Shown: in pieces, positions 59,604 to 64,000 of the stretch
Layout of the letters: the number at the start of each line of letters is the position of its first letter
How positions within the stretch are numbered: the stretch's first letter is position 1
Assembly (NCBI GenBank): GCA_017561265.1
Contig: JAFZDJ010000019.1
Location: 55,663 to 119,662 of the forward strand
Length of the DNA stretch: 64,000 nt
Direction of reading: 5' to 3'
Source of the DNA: Bacteroidales bacterium
Lineage (GTDB): Bacteria > Bacteroidota > Bacteroidia > Bacteroidales > UBA932
Translations under genes and position numbers: made by a program
Notes under the pieces: generated by a model
What the model saw: only the letters and a program-made list of their open reading frames with translations
Told to the model about the DNA's origin: nothing
Database searches by the model: none

Positions 59604-59676
59604 TACCCGCAGAGGGATTCGAACCCTCAAAAGATGGTTTTTGAAACCACAACGTATGCCGTTCCGTCATGCGGGC
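59604..59676 (-). tRNA. tRNA-Leu (anticodon CAA) without a long variable arm
   Basis: Acceptor GCCCGCA/TGCGGGT (G1-U72) with A73, anticodon stem GTGGT/ACCAT with loop TTCAAAA, T arm GAGGG-TTCGAAT-CCCTC, and the same 5-base CTTTT variable loop as its neighbour. Together the two would read CUN/UUG leucine codons. Confidence 0.88.
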
Positions 59677-59849
59677 TTTCCGGGAGCCTTTCGACTCCGG
59701 GAATTCTGACAGGCTGTTCTTCAAACTCCATTTAACTGCTGCTCCGGCGAGGGTAACACAAGGAATCAAATCCATGTTATAACCAATTCGCCGACGGACG
59801 GGGTATCGTCTATATTCGCAGCACCTGTTGAATTTTTACTTCGGTTTAA
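59677..59849 (-). other. Non-coding stretch upstream of the tRNA-Leu pair
   Basis: Contains an imperfect hairpin near 59679-59702 and a GGCGA..TCGCC pairing around 59746-59795 with tRNA-like D-loop spacing, but no T arm or usable acceptor, so no further tRNA is called. It separates the ubiquitin-like gene from the tRNAs. Confidence 0.4.
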
Positions 59850-60080
59850 TCAAGCGTTGTCTGCCTTAACTACGCTCAGGAGGTAGCAGGTGTCGGTGAT
59901 ACCGAAACTCTTGAAGGTCTTGTCCAGATCACCGGGGCCGAGGGTTGCGCCGTCGAGGTGCATGGAACCTCTGGTATAATCGATTTCTGCATCTTCCAGA
60001 GCGGTGCGGAGGGTGGTGTTTTCGTCAATAATTACAGCGGGATTTCTCTTGAGGGTGGTACCAGTGATAACCTTAATCAT
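59850..60080 (-). CDS. Ubiquitin-like beta-grasp protein
   Basis: 76 aa, the size of ubiquitin; start at MIKVITGTTLKR behind AAGGAG. Strand order and the segment DENTTLRTALEDAEIDYTRG (helix), then GATLGPGDLDKTFKSFGITD, then a last strand, are those of the beta-grasp fold and of PRTRC_C proteins. The C-terminus is VVKADNA, without a terminal Gly-Gly, so conjugation through the C-terminus would need processing or another chemistry. It belongs to the E1/E2/JAB cassette. Confidence 0.85.
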   Translation of the reverse strand: MIKVITGTTLKRNPAVIIDENTTLRTALEDAEIDYTRGSMHLDGATLGPGDLDKTFKSFGITDTCYLLSVVKADNA

Positions 60081-60146
60081 ACTTAAATCTCCTTGAATAT
60101 GTAGTATTTTGATTTGGATTTTTAGTGAGACAGAATGGCGCCACAC

Positions 60147-60182
60147 AGGGAGGGGGTTTCCCTCCCCTGCAGCAATAGGCTC
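60147..60182 (-). other. GC-rich hairpin between two cassette genes
   Basis: GGGAGGG and CCCTCCC pair around a GGTTT loop just after the stop codon of the next gene upstream. No clear T-run follows; it may attenuate or stabilise the message between the two genes. Confidence 0.4.
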
Positions 60183-60590
60183 TTACTGAGCTACGTTGAT
60201 GCTTTCCACAACAGCCTTTCTTTCGGCAGCGATTTCAGCGGAAACTGCGGGCAGAGTCTTTTCCAGAGCGTTCAGATTGGTGATGGCACAGCCCAGTTCG
60301 TCTGCAACAACTTCTGCGATGGACTTATCGGAGGGAATGTTGTTCATGAACATGGTGATGACAGCCTTCTTGTCTTCGCCGTGGGATTCTGCGCCGAACG
60401 CTGCGCCGTACTGATTCAGGGAGCCTGCTGCGGATTCAGTGGTAGCGATACGGAAAATTTCTTCCTTACCTTCTTCGCCGCCCTTGAGCACCAGAGCCTT
60501 GGGACGGTACTTTTCGATGTTCTTGAGGTCTGCCAGCTTCAGTTCAGAGGTGATGACGACTGCGTTGCCTGCGATAGTGATCTTTGCCAT
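60183..60590 (-). CDS. PRTRC-cassette-associated protein, 135 aa
   Basis: Start at MAKITIAGNAVVITS behind AAAGGAG. N-terminal strands, a basic KYRPKALVLKGGEEGKEE segment, then helices rich in Ala and Glu. Proteins with this opening accompany ubiquitin-like PRTRC cassettes in clostridial elements, but the function is not known to me. It is the first gene of the cassette and follows a structured leader. Confidence 0.65.
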   Translation of the reverse strand: MAKITIAGNAVVITSELKLADLKNIEKYRPKALVLKGGEEGKEEIFRIATTESAAGSLNQYGAAFGAESHGEDKKAVITMFMNNIPSDKSIAEVVADELGCAITNLNALEKTLPAVSAEIAAERKAVVESINVAQ

Positions 60591-60614
60591 AGTTTTGTTC
60601 TCCTTTTGATACAT

Positions 60615-60718
60615 AAAAGATTATAAATTTTGATTGCTCCTGTTTGTTGGATATCCACTCACACCACGGGGAGGTCTGGAGCCTGTGAGCACCGCCGCAC
60701 ATCGGCGGCGTAATTTCC
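60615..60718 (-). other. Structured leader of the ubiquitin-like cassette
   Basis: Contains a GCCGCC-GATGTG-CGGCGG hairpin near 60690-60708 and a longer pairing CTCACA/TGTGAG around it. The gene behind it starts after an ATGTATCAAAAGGAG leader. A regulatory role is plausible but unproven. Confidence 0.45.
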
Positions 60719-61297
60719 CTATTTCTTATAAATTGGATTGTCTTTATCTTCAAAATCCATATGTTCATACGGATATTCTTCGTATTCGGTTTTGCCGTTT
60801 TCGTATTCCAAATACATGGGGCGGCGGACAGGAAGTTCATGTTTTCTGGCGATATATTCGCAGAAATGATCTTTCAGATCCTCGCAGAGTTCATCATAAT
60901 CGCATGAATTTTCGTCGAGGAATCCGTCAAGAACAACGATGAGAAAATCATAGATTGCATCATTCAGCTCTTCTTCGCGTTCATGGATGCTCAGTTCTTC
61001 ATCGTCTTCCAGATACATATCTTCGAGCAAGGCCTGAATAGCTGCTTCTGTGAGGTATGTATCGTATGCCTTGCCGACGGTTTTTTCGCAGTCACGCTCG
61101 GATACGATTGCTTCTTCAAAAACCTGTACGCCATCTGCGGTAACAATAACAGCGGGTAATCCGCCATCGTTTGTGATATAGATTTCTGTGCCGTATTCAT
61201 CGTTCTCGGCGACAAGAAACATCATGTCCCGGAGAGCGTCGCAGTTTTCCTGAAAGTATTCCCACACGCCGGAGGGTTCGAGGATTGTTGTTTTCAC
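60719..61297 (-). CDS. Hypothetical acidic protein, 192 aa
   Basis: GTG start overlapping the HU gene's stop. Very acidic (for example YLEDDEELSIHEREEEL), with an alpha/beta N-terminal part. It resembles other acidic clostridial phage proteins without an assigned function. A DNA-mimic role is possible given its charge. Confidence 0.7.
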   Translation of the reverse strand: MKTTILEPSGVWEYFQENCDALRDMMFLVAENDEYGTEIYITNDGGLPAVIVTADGVQVFEEAIVSERDCEKTVGKAYDTYLTEAAIQALLEDMYLEDDEELSIHEREEELNDAIYDFLIVVLDGFLDENSCDYDELCEDLKDHFCEYIARKHELPVRRPMYLEYENGKTEYEEYPYEHMDFEDKDNPIYKK

Positions 61298-61593
61298 TGT
61301 TTACACTCCTTGATTGTCATTTTCTTGAGAGCCTTACCCGGTTTGAAAGAAGGATAGAATCGCTCAGGAACCTGAACGGATTCGTTGCTATACGGATTTC
61401 GGGCAATTCTCGAAGCGTGGTGAACGGTCTGAAATGTGCCGAAGCCGAACAACTCCACCCTTTTCCCGTTCTTCATACCGGCTGTGATATTGTTCAGAAG
61501 CGAATTTACGACCTGTTCCACGGCAGCTCTGCGAAATCCGGTTTCTTCAGTTATCGCAGAGATAAGCTCGTCCTGTGTGATTTTTTCTTTCAT
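61294..61593 (-). CDS. hup: HU-family DNA-binding protein
   Basis: 99 aa; start at MKEKITQDELI behind AAAGGAGG. Helices 1-2 and the HU signature GMKNGKRVELFGFGTF, followed by HHASRIARNPYS (the DNA-binding beta arm, about 50-75), are clear. HU bends and compacts DNA and helps recombination and replication initiation. The stop overlaps the next gene's GTG. Confidence 0.95.
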   Translation of the reverse strand: MKEKITQDELISAITEETGFRRAAVEQVVNSLLNNITAGMKNGKRVELFGFGTFQTVHHASRIARNPYSNESVQVPERFYPSFKPGKALKKMTIKECKQ

Positions 61594-61603
61594 AAGCCCT
61601 CCT

Positions 61604-61831
61604 TTAGAGCGTTGGATATGTGCCGAGGCACAAGATGCACTCAAGGATAAGTAATACAAGAAGGAATATTCCACAACCCTGAGCGATTCCGGATTTACCA
61701 TTGGTTTTTGCGAGATAGTACAGATTTCTTATTTTGCAGCGAACAGACAGGATGCTGTATCCGAGGTATGCAGAGACTGCTCCGAATGCAAGAACGGATA
61801 CGAACATGATAATGATTACGAGAATCTTCAT
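61604..61831 (-). CDS. Membrane protein, 75 aa
   Basis: Two hydrophobic stretches (ILVIIIMFVSVLAFGAVSAY and IFLLVLLILECILCL) with GGAGGAG before the ATG. Likely a small two-span membrane protein in the phage envelope or host membrane. Function unknown. Confidence 0.7.
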   Translation of the reverse strand: MKILVIIIMFVSVLAFGAVSAYLGYSILSVRCKIRNLYYLAKTNGKSGIAQGCGIFLLVLLILECILCLGTYPTL

Positions 61832-61840
61832 GACTCCTCC

Positions 61841-62047
61841 TCACTTGATTGTCACGAGCACGATATGCTTCAGAAGTTTCAATGCCCACGCAGGAGCGTA
61901 GAAAACATTTGCGCAGATCATACCGACTGCACACTGTCCATCGATGAGGTCTTCACGCATCTCCTTTGCGCTGCAGATTTTTGAGGTGAAGATATTGATG
62001 CCGATGTACAGCACGATAACGAGGGTGGTAAGAATTTTGATAAACAT
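61841..62047 (-). CDS. Membrane protein, 68 aa
   Basis: An N-terminal membrane helix (ILTTLVIVLYIGINIFTS), a polar middle with DGQCAVGMICAN, and a second hydrophobic helix. GAAAGGAAG precedes the start. Function unknown. Confidence 0.65.
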   Translation of the reverse strand: MFIKILTTLVIVLYIGINIFTSKICSAKEMREDLIDGQCAVGMICANVFYAPAWALKLLKHIVLVTIK

Positions 62048-62059
62048 TTCCGCTTCCTT

Positions 62060-62257
62060 TCAGCCCAACGAAATGGGGCATGAGATCATCTGACACCGCT
62101 TTGAATAGCGGAGCTTATTGACAAATCTTCTGCAGAGATAGAGGGAGTCGAAGCCCTTTTCAACGATTTCACCGGTTTGGAGTACGAGAAAAGATACTTT
62201 ATAATAACCCTGCGGAGATTTTGCGAAATTCTTCGCGCTTTTAGAGGATTCTGTCAT
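62060..62257 (-). CDS. Small basic protein, 65 aa
   Basis: Start at MTESSKSAKN behind GGAGGTGTGT. Basic, with a short strand-helix pattern and a Cys near the C-terminus. No family recognised. Confidence 0.6.
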   Translation of the reverse strand: MTESSKSAKNFAKSPQGYYKVSFLVLQTGEIVEKGFDSLYLCRRFVNKLRYSKRCQMISCPISLG

Positions 62258-62268
62258 ACACACCTCCG

Positions 62269-62472
62269 TCAGATAGAGGCGATTGCCTTATGACCGGAAC
62301 CCCACTTTACCATAACTTTCAGGTTAATGGCGTTTCCGACAATGGTCGTTCCGTCGGAACAATTAGCATAATGCTTACCTTTTTCGCTGTCGTGATGGAA
62401 ACGGACATTTACGCCCGCACCGGAACGGCGGATAAGAGCATTTACCTTTTGCTGGAATGCTTCGTAGCTCAT
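62269..62472 (-). CDS. Small protein, 67 aa
   Basis: Start at MSYEAFQQKVNAL behind GGAGG. Helix then beta strands (VRFHHDSEKGKHYANCSDG). Possibly a small nucleic-acid-associated fold, but no family is recognised. Confidence 0.6.
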   Translation of the reverse strand: MSYEAFQQKVNALIRRSGAGVNVRFHHDSEKGKHYANCSDGTTIVGNAINLKVMVKWGSGHKAIASI

Positions 62473-62559
62473 ATGATACCTCCGATGATAAGATAAAAAC
62501 ACCCGAAAACCGCCGTTATTGGCGGATTCGGGCGACGGGATGATGGGCAGATATTCGGA

Positions 62560-63366
62560 TTACTTGGTCTTAACCTGCTTATAATCGAGTTCGTAAGAAC
62601 CACCGGTTACGATACGGTGGCAAATTTCAGCCATATACTGACGCATATACTTGTGATTTGCACAGGTTACGGTCAGAGCCTTGCGATTCTTGCGGGAATA
62701 CACGGAGAACAGGAAGTTCACATCGTGGGACGTTGCCTTGTATTCTTCGCCGATCATAGCGGTTACGATGGACTGGACGGTCTTGAGGATATTGGTCTTG
62801 CTTGTCGGGGTTTTGCCCATGTCGATGCTGCGGGCGATTTCAGACATAGCATAGCTGTCATTCACCTTCTTGGGATCGATGCCCAAATCGACGGCTTTCT
62901 GAGCCGTCATGAGGAAGTTCAGCTTTTCGATCATGTCAGACCACTTGGGATCTCTGCCGATGCCATTTTCTGCGGTCTGATGGAGCTTGAGCAGATTGAT
63001 AGCCTTATCGGAATCTTCAACGGAACGAACAGGGGTCTTAGCTTCGCCGACCTTCGTGTCCTTTGTGCGGATCGTGCTGAAGGTAAGCATGGTAACTGCG
63101 GCGATCATGGGGTCTTCCTGATTCAGCAGGGTCTTGAAGCATTCTTCGCGGGCGATATTGGTATACTGATTCACTACCTGCTGGATTTCTTCATCGAGCT
63201 TTTTTGCCCGGTTGAAATCGCCGGTCTGATAGGCATCGTTATACTCCTTTGTGAGAGATTCAGCCTTTGCACGGAGGGTCTTCAGATTTACCTCTTCTTC
63301 GGAGGATACAGAAACCTCAACTTCTGCGGTTTCGGTGGAATTAACGGTTTTGATTTCTTCTGCCAT
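62560..63366 (-). CDS. Hypothetical helical protein, 268 aa
   Basis: Start at MAEEIKTVNS behind AAAGGAG; the longer upstream frame is unlikely. Long helical sections (EVNLKTLRAKAESLTKEYND near the start) and no visible motif. As the first gene after the hairpin-rich region, it may be an early protein. Function unknown. Confidence 0.7.
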   Translation of the reverse strand: MAEEIKTVNSTETAEVEVSVSSEEEVNLKTLRAKAESLTKEYNDAYQTGDFNRAKKLDEEIQQVVNQYTNIAREECFKTLLNQEDPMIAAVTMLTFSTIRTKDTKVGEAKTPVRSVEDSDKAINLLKLHQTAENGIGRDPKWSDMIEKLNFLMTAQKAVDLGIDPKKVNDSYAMSEIARSIDMGKTPTSKTNILKTVQSIVTAMIGEEYKATSHDVNFLFSVYSRKNRKALTVTCANHKYMRQYMAEICHRIVTGGSYELDYKQVKTK

Positions 63367-63859
63367 TTTAATAATCTCCTTTTGGATGTAATAATGTGGC
63401 ATATAAGCCCATAAGAAAACACACCTGCGGATGTCTCATAACCATCGGCAGGTGCGCTGATTTACGGGTTTATCAAAATGCCATGCCGAAGCAATCAAGT
63501 TGAACCAGAAAACTTCAGCAATAGGCAAAAATTATCAGTTTTGCGTTCGTGCTACTCTTAGTTCAATTTATGTTCGGTCGATGTGCGGTCGTCTCGATTC
63601 CTTGGAATCTTTTCACCCTTGGGTGGAGATTTCCGCCGATAGAACAAAAACCGAAAAATTTTCGCATATAGCCTAAATTCTGCAAGCCGCATTTAGTACG
63701 ATAGGCGAATACTCCGGGGATTTTCACAATCTCGAACCATGAGCCTAACTCTCATGCACCGGCGACGATCACGATAGCGTGACACTCCACAGATATTCCT
63801 CGTGTGGTGGATTGCACAGAGTTAGCAATAACCACTATGTGCGCGGTTAGCACGTTTCC
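63367..63859 (-). other. Hairpin-rich non-coding region
   Basis: No gene. It contains several inverted repeats, for example ACACCTGC/GCAGGTGC around 63420-63455, CATGAG..CTCATG at 63738-63756 and CACG-ATAG-CGTG around 63768. Such structure next to tandem repeats is often seen near replication origins or regulatory regions of large phages. I see no gene, DnaA-box cluster or other recognisable signal. Confidence 0.6.
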
Positions 63860-64000
63860 CTGTGCCTTACACCGTACACCCCAAAGGGGGGTCAGGCGGT
63901 TCGGCGTTGCCTGTCGGCTGTGCCTTACACCGTACACCCCAAAGGGGGGTCAGGCGGTTCGGCGTTGCCTGTCGGCTGTGCCTTACACCGTACACCCCAA
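63860..64000 (+). repeat. 58-bp direct tandem repeats cut by the window end
   Basis: Units begin at 63860, 63918 and 63976 with CTGTGCCTTACACCGTACAC; the first two are identical and the third is cut by the window end. Each unit contains a CACCCC-AAA-GGGGGGT hairpin. Copy number is unknown because the array continues past 64000. Possible roles are an iteron origin, a packaging or termination signal, or an assembly artefact. Confidence 0.85.

Noticed and set aside
59677..59849. A third tRNA next to the two tRNA-Leu genes
   Set aside because: D-loop-like sequence is present, but there is no T arm with a TTCGA-type loop and no usable acceptor stem.
63860..64000. CRISPR array
   Set aside because: Units repeat directly without unique spacers, unit length is 58 bases, and no cas1/cas2 genes are present; the Cas4-like nuclease belongs to the recombination block.

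Overview
The window looks like part of a large, probably temperate phage (or phage-plasmid) of an anaerobic Gram-positive host, most likely a gut clostridium. Seen directly: ribosome binding sites are GGAGG-type, genes are short, tightly packed and mostly overlap by 1-14 bases, nearly everything is on the minus strand, and there are five tRNA genes, a large serine recombinase, a SleB-type cell wall hydrolase and a complete phage replication set. Inferred: the oxygen-sensitive NrdD/NrdG reductase points to an anaerobe, and a promoter overlapped by a Bacillus-type LexA box points to Firmicutes. No capsid, tail or terminase gene is visible, so the structural half lies outside, perhaps left of base 1 where the only plus-strand genes sit.

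Layout by coordinate. 1-700: the end of a plus-strand gene and a membrane-anchored protein. 0.9-11.2 kb: serine recombinase, dUTPase, adenine-type methyltransferase, NrdG/NrdD, deoxyribonucleotidase, PhoH-like ATPase, ClpP-like protease, dNMP kinase and a tentative ThyX-like protein (nucleotide supply). 11.2-19.6 kb: DnaE polymerase, primase, DnaB helicase, Cas4/RecB-like nuclease, SSB, ERF annealing protein and an HD hydrolase. 19.6-23.7 kb: tRNA-Gln, a recombinase-like protein, a MazF/PemK-like protein and three good vegetative promoters, one under a LexA box. 23.7-38.8 kb: accessory genes (nucleotidyltransferase, NifS-like desulfurase, two phosphoesterases, Thg1, FNT channel, lipoprotein, SleB hydrolase, AP2 protein, AAA+ ATPase) and a 465-bp element bounded by a perfect 24-bp inverted repeat. 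39-52.5 kb: SPFH protein, macrodomain, DNA ligase and a near-complete NAD+ salvage set (PnuC, NadR-like, NadE, Nampt-like, Prs-like, nicotinamidase). 52.6-55.8 kb: a protein with a diversity-generating-retroelement-like C-terminus, tRNA-Met and a reverse transcriptase locus. 55.8-60.6 kb: a ubiquitin-like conjugation cassette (E1, JAB peptidase, E2-like, ubiquitin-like protein) with two tRNA-Leu genes inside it. 60.7-63.4 kb: HU and small proteins. 63.4-64 kb: non-coding, hairpin-rich, ending in 58-bp tandem repeats.

The most unusual signal is the reverse transcriptase at 54316-55464. It is not a DGR-type enzyme (motif LPQGTPLSP, not the SQ form) and resembles retron-type RTs. It is surrounded by copies of a 250-290 nt non-coding element: one just upstream, two in tandem just downstream and a fourth 15 kb away. 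All four share a hairpin core (AACTTCCGTTCACAACG followed by A/G, GAAG), a second hairpin and a closing stem whose sequence differs between copies while pairing is kept. One RT apparently serving several covarying structured RNAs is not something I recognise as a described system.
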